64,000 nucleotides of DNA from Antedon mediterranea (GCF_964355755.1 NC_092672.1:32172501-32236500); one strand, 5' to 3'; shown: positions 14,501 through 27,300, numbered from the stretch's first letter. Made by a program: numbers and translations. The notes: generated by a model not told the origin, from the letters alone.

Positions 14501-17365
14501 AGAAATGGGCACAAATATCGCTTTGACTCCAGCACAGCAAGGACCACCACCTAAGAAAACTAGAGGCAGGCAACGTAAAAAAGATGAGACTGCTCAAAAG
14601 CTGATACAACAGCATCAACAGCAGCAGTTGCTACAGCAACAACTGCATCACCTGCAGCAGCAACAACAACAGCAGCAGCAACAGGAACAACAAACGCAAG
14701 ATTCATTGCCAACAAAAGCAGAAACCATGCAACATCAACCACAAATTGCTTTAACAAGACCACCAGTACAACTAGGAATACCACTACAGGTCCATGTTCC
14801 CCAGCACCCTCAGCAGACTATCAAACCAACACATTTAAGTCCAGCACCAGGTGTAGTTGAACCAGCAGAGAAAGTGGGTTTTGTTACCGAACAACCCCGA
14901 ATATACCAGACAGGACTCGCAAATTTGACTGCTCAATTGCAATCATTTTCTGTTCCAACATCAGTGACAGCTACAACTTATGCTGCAGCTAGTGTTCTAC
15001 GTGAGAGGTTAATGCTGACAACTTCAGCAGCAAATCCGACTAAGGGTCGAGAGAATACTAAAGTTGTCACGTCACAGATGCAGTATGTACCTGGCTATGC
15101 ATTGTCAACATCAGCATCGGATGTAAGAGCAAAGAATGAAGCTCACCACGGAGTAATCCAAGCAAATAATGACTATGTATCTCAGGAAAGGAAAGAACCT
15201 CACCAAGTAGCTCCGCCTGGTAGAGCACCACATCCTAACGTTCATGTAGTTGGAGGACCTCTATACTATATTCCACCAACAGATAGTGTGTCTATAAGGC
15301 CATTAACACCTGGTTTTCCACAGCAAATGGTACCACCTGGAATTTTCCCATACCGATTATACACAGGTGTTGAACATCTGCCACTTTCATCTCCTGTCGG
15401 AAACATACCATCACCTCGAATGCCAATTCCACCAGTGTCCTCTCCAGGACTTTCACCAAAAATAATTTCTCCGAATTCACAGTTAACACATAAAAGAGGC
15501 ACACCACCTGTTTCATTGACTGAGAAGAAAGATGATGATCCAACCAACAAAGCTGGTCATATCACCGTGCCAGGCATGCCACTAACAAGAATTGGTGCAA
15601 TTGGATATTCACCAAGGATACACCATATGCCGCCTGTGATAACAGAGCCACACCTGAGCACGCCAAAAGTCACAGAACAACAAGTTATGTTGAACACTAC
15701 AGACATGTATAAGATTCCTGCTGGTTACCATCCCGGTGAAGGGCATCCCAACGATCCTCATTCACAAGCTAGGAGGATTCCACCACCAGGTATGGACTCA
15801 ACTGGTCCACATCCAGTTCACAACAGGATACCACCACCGCCGGCTTCATCACCTATGCAGAGAAAACAAGATCATCTTGGAAACATAATTTTGGTGAGTT
15901 GACCTTCTGTTCTTACCCCAACGGTAGTATAAAGAATCAGTAGAAATAATGCTTGCTTTGAACAGATAATCAGCTCCACAAACTCTCCTGGTTTTATACT
16001 AACTTATTCCTTACATTTGTTTGCAGAGATACCCTATAATGTGGCAAGGAGTTTTAGCCTTGAAGAATGAGACAGCATTTATCCAGATGCACTATGTATC
16101 CGGTAACATGGATGTAGCTGGTCAGGCTCTAAATCAGACCATGTCAATGGAGGAGGGATCGCCACCGTTGAGAGTAGCTCAGAGGATGAGATTAGAGCAA
16201 TCACAGCTGGATGGTGTTGGTAGAAGAATGAAGGTAGGTACAATGGATGTGAATAAAATCTACTGTTCTCACAGTCTAGAAACAAGAATCTTGAAAACTG
16301 AATTATAAACTAATATTACTTATAAGGACTAAAAAATAAACAGTATAAAAGTATATGTTAATCTTATACAGCACATAATGCTCAAAGGTTTTACATTATT
16401 ACACTGGTCGTTGGATCAAACACGTATGGACTGCTACCAGGTACCCATTTGTACACCTAGGTGGAAAGGGGCAAGTAGTGTCTCAAACCTCAGATCCTGC
16501 GATCAGAAGTCCAACATCCAACACTGTCCTTCACGCTCCATATGCAATTTACTTTTTTTTATTGAATTGAATAATAATTTTAAAACTAATTTCCTATTAT
16601 TATATCTTACAGGTTGAATCAGAATGTTGTATTTTGATTGCTTTGCCTTGCGGAAGAGATCACCAGGACGTAATGTCGCAGACTGGCGCCCTCAACACCG
16701 GATTCATCACCTATCTCCAACAAAAACAAGCCGCTGGAATTATCAACGTGCCTCACCCTGGATCTAATCAGGTTGGTGTAAATTTGAAAAAAAATCATTG
16801 TTTTTATCACGACCTCGTTTTAATAAGTGATTTCTTATTGTGTGAGTTGTCCAAACAACTAGAAAACTAGTCGGGAAAATTCCAGGTGGTACCATTTCAG
16901 GTGTCAATGGCCTTATGGACACAACATAGACAGAGAGACTAAGGTTATGGATTTGGTAGAACCCTGTCTGCCTCATTTAATATGGCAGTAAATTTTCAAC
17001 TCATTAAATATTCTCCACCATCCAACTCGTAAGGGGATGCTTTTGATACCCAAGAAAATATCGCCGTAATTGGGCTTTTCCCTAAATAGAAGTTGGTCGT
17101 AGGGTTAAAACATGCATTTTCTCTTTTTTCATGCAAAAGTTATTGAGTGCCACAGAGGAGGCTTCTACTCTATTCAGAAAAACATCAGAAATACTGTACT
17201 GTACTCTAACAAAGTATTGTTTTATTTTCTATTTAGCCTGCGTTTGTGGTACATATATTTCCACCATGTGAATTCACGCAAGTTCATCTAGCACATGTAG
17301 CACCGGATTTCTTTCGAGACATCGCAGATCTTGCTCATCTAATGATTGTCATAGCAACAACGTGA
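1850..17365 (+). CDS. SPEN: SPEN/SHARP (split ends) co-repressor, 3' part of gene
   Basis: Exons: 1850-1961, 2500-2588, 3600-3754, 3915-4040, 4790-5026, 5649-5788, 6040-6381, 6749-15893, 16027-16233, 16613-16771, 17237-17365 (stop TGA). All junctions are GT-AG and phases agree; the joined sequence is 3,612 complete codons plus two bases of a split Asp codon. In order it encodes RRM2, RRM3, RRM4, a short polar linker, a very long low-complexity Lys/Glu/Ser-rich region, a poly-Gln tract and a C-terminal SPOC domain. That is the SPEN architecture, and vertebrate SPEN also has one giant exon between RRMs and SPOC. Known role of the family: nuclear RNA-binding scaffold whose SPOC domain recruits SMRT/NCoR-HDAC repressors, acting in Notch (RBPJ) and nuclear-receptor repression. 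RRM1 and the initiator lie upstream of the window, so the gene is partial. A vertebrate-like RBPJ-binding segment was not recognised. Confidence 0.95.
2213..2379. mobile_element. Family C MITE, degenerate copy
   Basis: ACTTAAAGTGGTAAAGAACTGTCC... resembles the family C left end, and GGGGGACAATATATCTTTA is its right end; ATCAGACTTCATTAAAT inside matches the full copy at 42821. Confidence 0.6.
2621..2775. mobile_element. Family A MITE, copy A3 (SPEN intron)
   Basis: TAAAGCTCTGTCTACATTAT at left and TAGTGTAAACAGAGCTTTA at right, with GATGTGCCCAAATATGGTAG inside. Confidence 0.85.
3600..4040 (+). CDS. SPEN: SPEN exons encoding RRM3 (3600-3754, 3915-4040)
   Basis: The first exon includes DEYHPRATRTLFIGNLDRTV, with an RNP2-like LFIGNL strand. 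The second includes PFAFLQFSDIDSVVKARKNM, with an RNP1-like segment. The exons join in phase 0 (ATT CTT | GAA ATT). Human SPEN has DEFHPKATRTLFIGNLEKTT at the same place. RRM3 belongs to the block that binds structured RNA in characterised SPEN proteins; that function is inferred here by homology. Confidence 0.93.
4590..4723. mobile_element. Family A MITE, copy A4 (SPEN intron)
   Basis: CTAAAGCTCTGTCTAC left end, GATAGTGTAGACAGAGCTTT right end. It lies 67 bp upstream of the RRM4 exon. Confidence 0.85.
4790..5026 (+). CDS. SPEN: SPEN exon encoding RRM4
   Basis: 79 codons starting LGFGKSMATNCVWLDNLPHN and ending SGRKLK before GTATAT. The acceptor follows CATTACAG. LGFGKSMPTNCVWLDGL is the matching human SPEN segment. 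The domain finishes in the next exon with VDFASRE. An in-frame ATG at 4808 is internal to the exon and not a start. Confidence 0.93.
5171..5391. mobile_element. Family B MITE, copy B1 (SPEN intron)
   Basis: AAGCTTGGTTCCCACTAGAA left end and CTAGTGGGAACCACGCTT right end, flanked by TA on both sides. An 18-bp unit (ACGTAACGCAAGGACGTA) is tandemly repeated about 3.5 times inside the left arm. Confidence 0.88.
5649..6381 (+). CDS. SPEN: SPEN linker exons after RRM4 (5649-5788, 6040-6381)
   Basis: The first exon completes RRM4 (VDFASRECQELFYDQIQ) and adds an Arg/Ser/Thr-rich stretch. The second is Gly/Ser/Arg-rich (GSGSTSGQFEGRRGSRSNSY), then acidic and Tyr-containing (DPDDSYEKELRDYGHHQRER). Both junctions split AG|N codons. 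The DSYEKELRDYGHHQRERHEQ stretch resembles the RE/RD-rich segment after RRM4 in other SPEN proteins. No separate domain is visible. Confidence 0.88.
6749..15893 (+). CDS. SPEN: SPEN giant exon (disordered central region)
   Basis: A single 9,145-bp exon, open throughout, between acceptor CTTACAG and donor TTG|GTGAGT. It starts with an RS/RR-rich stretch. Near 8074-8115 is SYRKQMEQLRQQQ, a motif also in human SPEN. From about 10240 to 12950 it is extremely rich in Lys, Glu, Asp and Ser with likely bipartite nuclear localisation signals, and has acidic serine clusters at about 11388-11440 and 11478-11510. A short poly-Gln tract lies at about 14605-14690, followed by Pro/Thr/Ala/Gln-rich sequence. 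Two DPY(D/E)F motifs lie at 13719-13733 and 13869-13883. Composition indicates an intrinsically disordered scaffold. Antisense open frames here are composition shadows. Confidence 0.94.
16027..17365 (+). CDS. SPEN: SPEN exons encoding the SPOC domain (16027-16233, 16613-16771, 17237-17365)
   Basis: The three exons join in phase 0. Key segments are RYPIMWQGVLALKNETA, PPLRVAQRMRLEQSQLDGV, CILIALPCGRDHQDV, FITYLQQKQAAGIINVPHPG and the C-terminus LMIVIATT before TGA. Human SPEN ends in a near-identical SPOC (KYPIVWQGLLALKND, PPLRIAQRMRLE, FITYLQAKQAAGIINVP, LMIVIASV). The basic patch (RVAQRMRLE) and the YLQ Tyr, which in human SPOC contact the phosphorylated SMRT/NCoR tail, are kept, so repressor recruitment is probably conserved. 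Confidence 0.96.
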
Positions 17366-18545
17366 TACTAAATAGAGACGTTGTAGAGAATTTATTGTAG
17401 AAGATTTGAGAGACTAATTTGAAAAGATATTTGAGAGACTACAGAGTAGTTTATTTTTAATCCAAAGATGTATATACAGTTCTACAGGAGATGTATCTCA
17501 AGAAATCAGAGATTATAAATAATAGAAGATTATTGTACAATTTAAGATTAACTGTGATGTTGAATTAAGAGATTAGCACCTGTAATGGGGCACATGCATT
17601 GGCCACCTGTAATAGCCAAATGTATTGGCCACCTGGAGTAGTAAATGTATTGGCCACCTGGAAGAGCCGCATATAGTGGCCACCTGGAATAGTCACATGT
17701 ATTGGCAACCTGAAATAGCCACATGTATTGGCCACCTGGAATAGCCGCAGGGATTGGCCACCTGGAAGAGCCACATGTATTGGCCACCTGGAAGAGCCAA
17801 AAGGATTCAATAATAAGTTTGCCTACCTGGAAAAAGCCTTATGATTTATAGCCAACTATAAACAAGCACTTGCTAAGGAAACATTTTTTGCCACCTGGGA
17901 TTATTTAAATTCAGGCATGGTGGACAAGGAGCAGGCATGGCTATTTATACACAGACATCCGTATATGACCAAGTGATTGAAACAGTGATTGAATTTGCTT
18001 TTATTAAGTGCTTTTTCAAGTTGTTGTTTGCCAACTGAAACTTTAAACGTAAAACTGTGATCAAACATTTCAGAATGTGGAGAAAAAAATATTGTCCTCA
18101 CTGTAAACATAAATAAGAATTGTGAAATCAACTGCACACAAAACACATTGACTGTCGTCGTTCTCAATGCATTCCAAAATACATGATTCACGGATAAATG
18201 AACTGAAAGAGGGCGGTATTTATAAATTAAATCGATGCCTTTCCTCGAGTAAATTATTTGATGATTTGTGTCGTGATTCAGAAACATTGTGTTGTTTGTA
18301 CTCTGCACATGTGTTGGACTTTCACCGAGTGTATTTTAACGATCTGCAATTTTGTCTCTTCGATACTTCACGGTATTAAATGTGTGTTATAAACAAAGTT
18401 ATTTTTCTATAACATAGATATTTGAAAATTCGGTAGAATTATAAAAGTGTTGACTTGTTAGGGACAAAGACATAAAGTCATAGTTTTGAGATTTTATTCG
18501 AATTTTTTTTTTTTTTTTAGAAAAATATAAGCTCAGATAAATAAA
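17366..18545 (+). other. SPEN: Probable SPEN 3' UTR
   Basis: Non-coding sequence directly after the SPEN stop codon. It contains the 26-bp tandem repeat (17577-17822), then AT-rich sequence. An AATAAA hexamer at about 18539-18544 is the first tempting polyadenylation signal; others occur near 19580 and 19621, so the true end is not known. UTR status is inferred from position only. Confidence 0.45.
17577..17822 (+). repeat. 26-bp minisatellite in SPEN 3' UTR
   Basis: About nine copies of a unit close to GGCCACCTGGAATAGCCACA + TGTATT, with variants (AAGAGCC, AGTAGTA, GCAGGGATT). Degenerate remnants (GCCTACCTGG at about 17820, GCCACCTGG at about 17890) extend it. Spacing is regular at about 26 bp. 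Each unit carries a CACCTG core. Confidence 0.9.
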
Positions 18546-21103
18546 GCCTTGATTGTATAGTGATATATAAGTTGACTAGTGATGCCATGTTGGTTGTTTC
18601 TTTGTTTGGTGGAAACGTTTTTTGGAATGGATGAGACATAGCGTTATGGAACAGTTCTTGCATCCGTCCAATAGCCTAAGATCCTGCGTGGATGATTTCT
18701 TGAATTTATTTCATTTATTCTATTCATTTACCCTTTCTTTATTATTTACACATCAACTAAACGTTTAAACATATTTTCAGATTGTTTTATCTTTTTATTT
18801 TATTTAACCAAGCGAACTAGTAAATCCTCTTATTATTGTTATGATTATTTTTACTAATTGTGTATAATGTTTTGATTGTTTTTGTGGTGTGTGTGAGTGT
18901 GTATTGTAAGAAACGAACGTAGGCAATATGAAGAAAAATGTAAATATTGTAAACTATTATCCCTGAGATCATGTGACTTGTGACATTTAGACGTCGTCTG
19001 ACCATCCCAAAGTGCATTGAACCTGTCACTAGTTTGTTTGTTGTGTGTTCATTATGTCATAGCGACCTCTATGTTAGTAATGGATTGTGAATATAATATT
19101 TTAACAACCATTCTGTGTACGTGTGTAGTGTATTTGTTGTAACTATTATGTTTTGATTAATGACTGAATTATTTAAATGATTCTACAATACATTGTCTTT
19201 TATCAATTGTTACAAACTAGTATTTTTTCCAATTTCTCATTTAGTTATTTTTTCTTGCTTGCTTTGATCACTTTTCAATGTGAAATTTTAAATCATATTT
19301 TTCACTTATAGTTATGGATAATTTTCATCAGACACCATTTTGTTCTAAACTTTCTAAACTCTTTTTTATTGGAACATAGTACAATATTTTATTATTCAAA
19401 TTTTAACAAAAATTTGTCAACTGAAAACCACTTTTTCTTCATTTTCTTGATGATGTTAATTGAACATTTTTTGCGCCTAAATGTGTATTATTAATTTGAT
19501 GTTTGATGCCATTTTGGGATGGTGCATAATTAGCCGCAGAGGGCGTTATGATCTTCGTTTTGTACGTAACATTTTTCGTGTAAATAAACTATGAAGTGAG
19601 ATCTATTTTCCAATGTCATGGAATAAAATGGATGAAATGTAAACAAACAAATTTCTTGTATTCTTTCAATTTTTGTATTTTTAATGACGTATTTATTCAT
19701 TAGAATGAAAACAAGAAAATCGTCACTTAGTGACGTAACAACAGGGACCAATCTTGAGTCGAGAAACACATGATTTAACACGCGCGCGTACGTGTCATCA
19801 CTTTGGCTCTATGGGTGTTACTGATGACAGAGTTACTTGAACAGTCGCACTATCACACTGAGATACAATTAAAATTGTCTACTGTATAGTCTAGTCCTGA
19901 GACCCAACGACAAATGACGTGTCAGGTATGACACGCAGCGTGTGCACATACAACCCCTTAAATATATAATTACCATATCGATCTCTGGTAAACTGAAGAA
20001 AATAGTTTCTTTAAAAAAAATTTAGAGTTGGAAGATATTGTCAAGCCAACCCTATCTGATGGTACCTCCTATCCTCTCAGAGTGGCACCACCCACAAGAG
20101 CCACGTGGATTTGACCACCCTGAAAAGCCATATAATTGGCTCGGAAAAGTTGCCGGCCGCCCGCGAAATTTCGCGCCCCGCCTCTACGCTGGATTGTAGG
20201 AAGATGTCAGATGTACAGTTTACTCGTCCATTACGTAGGTTATCGTTGCTTTTTCCCTAACAATGCTGATCATTTGTTTATTCAATCTTGCCATTTAGAA
20301 AAAAGTAAATTCTTAACGAGTTTTGCTGGCATCATCAGTCTTCTTAATGCTTGTCTAATAATATCCTTTAGTCTTTGGAGAATCTATTTAATGTTATTAT
20401 CTGATTAATGTCATTAAGCATACAGGCTTCTATGTAACTTTAGGCTACTAATGGCCATTTCCGGCAGGCGATGCGATGCTGCTGTCTTGGATAGCTAATC
20501 ACATCATTCAAAATTGTCTTACGATCACAATTACGGTACATAAACAAGCTACTCTTTTCTTTTAGAATTAAACATAATTTTCAATAATAATTTTGAGAAT
20601 TTTTCAAATTAAAAAACGCTGATATGTACAAAATAATGATTACAAAAGATAACGATGATAATATAATAATACATTTGTTTTTATACAAAATGTTGTCAAT
20701 ATTATTTCTTATATTGCATACGATAAATATACATTGTTTATTTTAGTGTTTTCCAATATGTACTACCACTCTTATGTAATCAATGAAATAATAAGCGCTA
20801 GGTAAATTGCACGTTTGTTGTTTCATTTAGGTCATCCAAGCCTTTTATATGGGTTTGCATAATAGCAACAGACGCTCCGTGCGAAATCGATAACAGATCT
20901 TCAACGGAGCTCAACGATAGCAGATGGGTTTGTTTTCATCGTGTAGAAGTAGTACCACTGAGAGTAGCGTACTTAAGACGCGCGCGTACTGAGAGCAGAC
21001 GAACTACTGGTACGAAGGATTATTTTGCAAGGGTGTCGTAGTTCTGTCGACTAAGCATCCTCATACGGAACTTAAATTTCAATTGGACTGCTTTGAAGAC
21101 TAA
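18546..21103. other. Intergenic region between SPEN and the GPCR gene
   Basis: AT-rich with no coding exon recognised. It holds short CG-alternating motifs (ACACGCGCGCGTACGTG at about 19780; GACGCGCGCGTAC at about 20978). The last roughly 200 bp should contain the promoter and 5' UTR of the downstream gene, but no TATA box or initiator can be called with confidence. Confidence 0.5.
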
Positions 21104-21368
21104 ATGATGTTTGTGTTTTGGTTTAGTGTTGTCGTTTTTGTCAATTGCTATGTTGTTATTGGTTTTCAAACAACAACAAAACCAGGAGGATCACACGTGG
21201 AACCCGAAAGGAATGTGGTCCTAGGCGGAGTATTTCCGATCAGGACGCGTGCCGAGAATAACACTTGCGGGCGGCCAAGCCTAAATGGCCTACAGGAAAA
21301 ATACGCCATGGTGTACGCTGTAAATAAAATAAATGAAGACAGGAACTTACTACCAGGAATACACATTA
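21104..21368 (+). CDS. mGluR-like exon 1: signal peptide and start of ligand domain
   Basis: An in-frame TAA (21101-21103) directly precedes ATG 21104; a second ATG follows at 21107, so the start is well bounded. The N-terminus MMFVFWFSVVVFVNCYVV is a clear hydrophobic signal peptide. Then comes VVLGGVFPIRTRAENNTCGR and YAMVYAVNKINEDRNLLPGI, matching the first strand and helix of mGluR ligand domains. The donor is ATT A|GTAAGT, phase 1. Confidence 0.92.
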
Positions 21369-24300
21369 GTAAGTCTTTTATTATCGTTATTTATTTATTT
21401 AGTCAGTTTTATGTGCACCCATACTAGACTATACAGCTTCCATCTTTGTATGGCAGTTTTGTCGCTTTGTCCAACAACGTGTGACTAGCCCTACCCAATA
21501 ACATGTTTTACATTATGATTTCATTAGTTCATTTTTTTTCTTTTGCTTTCTTTGGCACATCTTCAACCGACATCCTTCGAGTATAAAAATGACCGGTACA
21601 TTTTAATGATTTTATTGTACCTCATCCCCAAAACATAAGTGTACAGTGAGTGTGGTGTTGGTTGTAAATATTTGTATGAATCGAGAGATATATTAAATGA
21701 AATATTGGAATTCAATTTGCAATCAGTGAACACAAAATGCTCATAAATTAGAGGCGCGATCAAACGCGCGTGCGTCCTTTTAAATGGCGATACAGCTTTT
21801 TGTACGCCGTGCAAACTTTGTAGGCCTATCTCTTCGTCGTGGTGTCTTGATTGATAAATTATAAATACACGGTATCCTCTATACTACTAGATCCTATAAT
21901 GACAAGCTCATAATTAGCAGACCTGTGCCTATGCATAATTATCATATAAATATAGACGACAATTACCGCAATCATCCGCGGTCAATCAAGTTATATTTTT
22001 AGTATTCTCAGAGGAGGTATACTAATTTGTGTGTAAGTCAATAACACAGATTTATTTTGAAAGGTGCATATCGATTACAATATAAAACGAAACGACAAGT
22101 AATACAGAATGACCACTATGGTGGGCGCGTGGTTCCGCGTGACCTAAATGAGGCTGACGTGATATTGTTAAAATAGAAATTATATTACTGTGTACACATT
22201 GTACCGCTTTATAGTTAATGTTAGAAGGAGCATATGGTCATCATCTTGTTCTTGGAAAGTCATAACTTGAGATAAACCAATAAAATACAGAGCCGCTCTC
22301 GATCGAAATGCTTCTCTATAAATCGCCAATGGCAGTCCACTCAAAAGAAGTCATTTATAGGATTATAATTTAAACAGACTCAACTAAATTACGTTGCAAA
22401 TTAATTGGTTATATCAATTTAAGAGTACGTCTGGCTGACAATTCATTTCCATACGCTTTTCCGGCTTTACGTAGGTACAATAACTGGACAAAGATAGATT
22501 CTGTAATTTGGATGTAACGCTAGAATGACGTACACGTAACGCTTGTGATTGGTCAATGCGTACGTTGTGCCTGTGTGTAGTGTTTCGCACCAATTGCTGA
22601 AGTTGAAGAAAATATATTTGATAGGCATTACTTGCTACCGCATTATAATTACATTAATGGTATTTCTAATATTGTTTCTTCATCATTAAGCTTGGTTCCC
22701 ACTTGGGCACAAGTCCGAAGGATGTAAGCTCACCGTAAATAATTCGACCAATCACAACGCAATGGTTTATCCAAACTCTTGTGATTTGTCAACTCACTTG
22801 CGTTGCGTTCAAGTGAGAACCCCACTAAAGCGCAACGCAGGCTCGTTGACCAATCACAACAGTTCTTAATAATCCACCACCTGTGATTGGTCACTTAAAT
22901 ATTTTATTTTATTTTATTTTATTTTATTCAATTAAAACCAACAGCGATAAATACCGCCACTAACAGGTTTGAAACATAAAACAATACAACATCAAAAACG
23001 GTTAACAATAAAATACAGATAAAATATATAAATATATATATAAAACATAGATTGGCATGCCATAAAAAATTTCAATTAAAACAGGTTATGCAGACTGTTC
23101 AAGAAGTGAACACATCATCGTCCTCTTAAAATAACCAAGTCTATCATTAAAAATATCGATATGATTGCTATTTAGATTATTAAATGTATAAGGTAGTCTA
23201 TGAAAAAGTCCCCTCTTAGTACAGTCGACACGGCTAAGCGTGGTTCCCACTAGAACGTAACGCAAGGACGTAAACGAAACGCAAGCGTTTTAACCAATGA
23301 CAAGCGAAGTTATAGACAGTTAGCAATCACAAGCGAATAAGCCATCGCTTGTGATTGGTAAATTCACTTGCGTTGCGTTACGTCCTTGCGTTGCGTCGCT
23401 AGTGGGAACCACGCTTTACGCTGCGCTTACGTTTCTACGTTCCGTCTAATTGGAAACCAAGCTATAAGTAAGCACTAAACTACTTATGCTAGGCATATGC
23501 TGCAATGCAATAGTCACAATCAGTCTTCGAAATATCCAGATATATATGACGTCCAAAGAATCGCCGTACAAACATTCATTCGGAACACTTCTCGTAACAA
23601 ATCAGTTCTGATAGCTTTGAAGATTCGGTTTTTAAAACGTCACTACTGCAAAATCCAAAATATATCTTATTGAAATAGTAGCGTCGGTTTAAACAAAAAA
23701 CAGCATGCCAAAAGTGAAACACACTGACTCGTGGACCGTGAGGAAGCAATATTCTAGATGGAAGATTTTTTATAATGTTGAAAACATTAATGTTCCTGTT
23801 CATACCACATTATTACTCTATTGACACAATAGAATATTATAGCACCTTTGACCTCGTCTGATGTGTCCATATATGGACATGAAGATGTCATATCGCTACC
23901 ATATTTAAGCATATCAATACCATATTTGGGTACATAACACTTTTTTTGTCATACTAGTTTGATAGTGTAGACAGAGCTTTATGAATTTCAAATGTTTCTA
24001 GCCTGTATGGCGAATTAACTAATTCTGTATTAGTAAAAACAACCATTTGCATGCCTCTAGCTAAGACAACGGAGAAGAATTGGTTGATGTTTAAATATAT
24101 CAACGTTGATGTGTTGTTCGGTATGATAGGAGAATTTAAATAGGCTTCCCTGCGTGCTTTATCCTATCCTATCCAAAGATCAGACGTTAAGCTGTTGGTC
24201 ACATATAAATCATATAGTTAGTCCACGATAAATAATTCAGTCGAAAACGTTAATTGTATTAGTAACTGCCACAGCATAATCTCATTTAAATGTAAAACTT

Positions 24301-27300
24301 TCGTTTGAAATTATATCAAATGAAATTTAACTTTTGTTTAGTAATATTGCTAATCAAACACAATTGTTGTGAGTCTAGAAATATAGTTTTGCAATTATAT
24401 AGTTTTGTATAGCTGTGCTAACTGGCAAAAATTATTCCCTGTATAGAGCGACGTAATTTTTCACGATTACGCTGCAGCTATTGAATCTGACAGTCGTTCT
24501 ACGCATGCTTATGTGTTTCGACATCTCTGTGTGAATACGCGATAATCAAACGTTGCTAAGACATAATTCTAAGATTCGGTACGATTTTATGAAACACGGT
24601 AGTATAACTTATATCTATATTAGTGTAGTGTAATGACCTCCCATGTCGATGTTTTAAATTATTCTGTAAACACTAAACCGATCGATAATTTGTAGATTGA
24701 AAAATTGAATTAGTAAATGACTCAGTACTCATGCATGTTTATACTTAATCCCAGTGGTAATCAACTATCAAAAAATGACAACATGTACATTGTTTGTCAT
24801 GATGTCTTACATTAGGCCAAATACTAAGTTTCACATCCGCTCCCTTATCAAATTGTGCGTCTAAAGCTCAATGTTAAAATATTCAAAAATCAACCAACTC
24901 TTCTCCGTCGTTGTCTTAGCTAGAGGCATGCAATAGTTGTTTTTACGACCTAATACAGAATTAGTTAATTCGCCATACAGGCTAAAAACATTCGAAAATC
25001 ATAAAGCTCTGTCTAAACTATCAAAAAGTTGTGATGTGCCCAAATATGGTAGTGATATGCACAAATATGATGATATGACATCATCATGTCCATATATGGG
25101 AACATCACATTTTTTTGTCCCATACCGTTTCGTAGTGACTTTTTTTTAAACTATTATTATTATTTTGTTTAATGGTATACAGTAAAAGACAATTTAAAGA
25201 ATCATTCGATATTTCAATTAAATTGCAGCAGGATTGCGGTAGTCAGGCTTTTCGATGCGTAATCTTGCGACTAAACCTTTAAACCATTATTCCTTATTCT
25301 CTTCTGATATTTATCATCACAATACCGTCACGAGGAAATTTTCCGAATGATCTGAATCAAAACGGTACTGGGTTGGTCTACTAGCGTTCCTGCTCCCAAA
25401 AGTCATCCATTCATAGAAGCACTGATGAAGAAAGTCTATCCGTGGTGACTAATAGAATGAAGACATGTCTTCGGTTAGTTTAGTTGATAGAAGATTGAAA
25501 TGTTTGTTAGAAATAGAGTATACGATGTTTAACTAGTAAAGCCTCCCAACGTGAAATAACATAAATATTTTATTTGGACTCAACCGAGCAAATAACTAAT
25601 TTCATTGGATATAGGAACCTAATAAATATCAAGTAGATGGTCTGGATATATCTGGTTTTATTATAATGATCTTTTGTCTTCAATCAAAATGAGTGTTATG
25701 TTCCCTTTGTTGTCTCTGCATTGTACTGATATACATTTCTGACGTTGCATATTATAACTTATTGTGACACAATATAGTTATGACATTTGAACACGATGAC
25801 AGTTTGCACAGAGACGCGTGCAAATAATCCACTCCATCAAGCTGCGTTTTCATCGTTGGATAAGACGATCAATAAATTACTTTTTCTTCGTCAAAAGTGA
25901 TTTACAATACAGGATTAATTATTGTTAAAATGTAGGCTAATTAGCTAACTTAAGTGGCATCCTTTGCGCCTGGCCTACATCGATTGTAGTTTGGGTGGTC
26001 TGCACGTTGCTGACAAAACTAAAATGGACCGTAAATCTACACGTCAAAACCTAGTATGTTATGAAACGGGAAAATACCAATTGACATGTTTCTCAATGGT
26101 TATTAATATTAATTAACGTTAAATGTTTGAATACATAATGCCAACCAACACGTCAAAGTGATACGAAGCGCACACCACACTTAAACTAAGTATACCAAAG
26201 TTTATATAATCTCTAACAAGGCCATATACATGGCTGCAATCGCGTGCTCAAATTTGAGTTAGTGTTTACCGATCAACCGACCGAACGACCAACCGACCGA
26301 CCGACATAGTGAGCTGTAGAGTCGCGTTAGCACGCGACTAAAAAGGAAAGCGTATTTCTACAGACAGCAGATATTAGACTGTCATAACACAACGCTTTTA
26401 ACGACGTAATTCGATACCAGTTTTTAACACAAACACAATAACGTATAAGTTACGTTAGGTCTGGAAATGTGTAACCGCATTTTATCACGCCGCTAATGCG
26501 AGGTTCCCACTAAAGCGTGGTTCCCACTCTAGCGACGCAACACAAGGACGTAACGCAACGCAAGTGAATTGACCAATCACAAGCGATGGTTTATTCGCTT
26601 GTGATTGTTAACTGTCTATAACTTCGCTTGTCATTGGTTAAAACGCTTGCGTTGCGTTTACGTCCTTGCGTTACGTTCTAGTGGGAACCAAGCTTTAAGA
26701 AGCAACCCAACGACGTAACGCAGCGTAAGGGATTTGAACAATCACAACCGATGGATTATTCGAACAGTCCCTTGTCATTGGTCAACTCGCTTGCGTTTCA
26801 TCCACGTCCTTACGTTGCGTATAGGAACCAAGCTTTACATCGTCATGACGCCGTAAGTACGACGACGTGATCGTTGCATTCGCGACTTCTTGAATTGACG
26901 TCGTGAATCTATATTCACGGCGTAACACGTCGTAGTGTTAAAGTTCACGTTTTGTTCCCATTATTAAAATATCCATGCATATCGCACACGCACTGGTAAT
27001 CACACAAGGTAGATTAATCAACCGAATTATCATCACAAAACAATAAAAATACATTTTGAATCAACAGTAATTATCTTTCTATTTTTATCAAAAAAATCAT
27101 GGCTTTCCAACCTTGTTTTAAGTAAATGTAGGGCTGGTTCATGTCTTGGCAACACGCATGCGCTGACCTGTTGCGGCAGTGAATATTAGGCATGGTTTTC
27201 GATTGAGTGATTTTCTGCTTAATCGTAAGTAGATACGTGAAACACTCTTCAAACACTCTTTGTTTGCTGAAGTATAAAGCTGATCGAACGCATCTTGTCG

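Noticed and set aside
6749-15893. RBPJ-interacting segment of SPEN
   Set aside because: No segment resembling the vertebrate RBPJ-binding region could be recognised by eye in the disordered sequence; not claimed.
17548-17810. Two repetitive minus-strand frames
   Set aside because: Translations of the 26-bp UTR repeat (78 bp = three units keep the frame).
19998-20260. GC-richer stretch with a possible small exon
   Set aside because: Frames are short, with no splice-consistent partner or family match.
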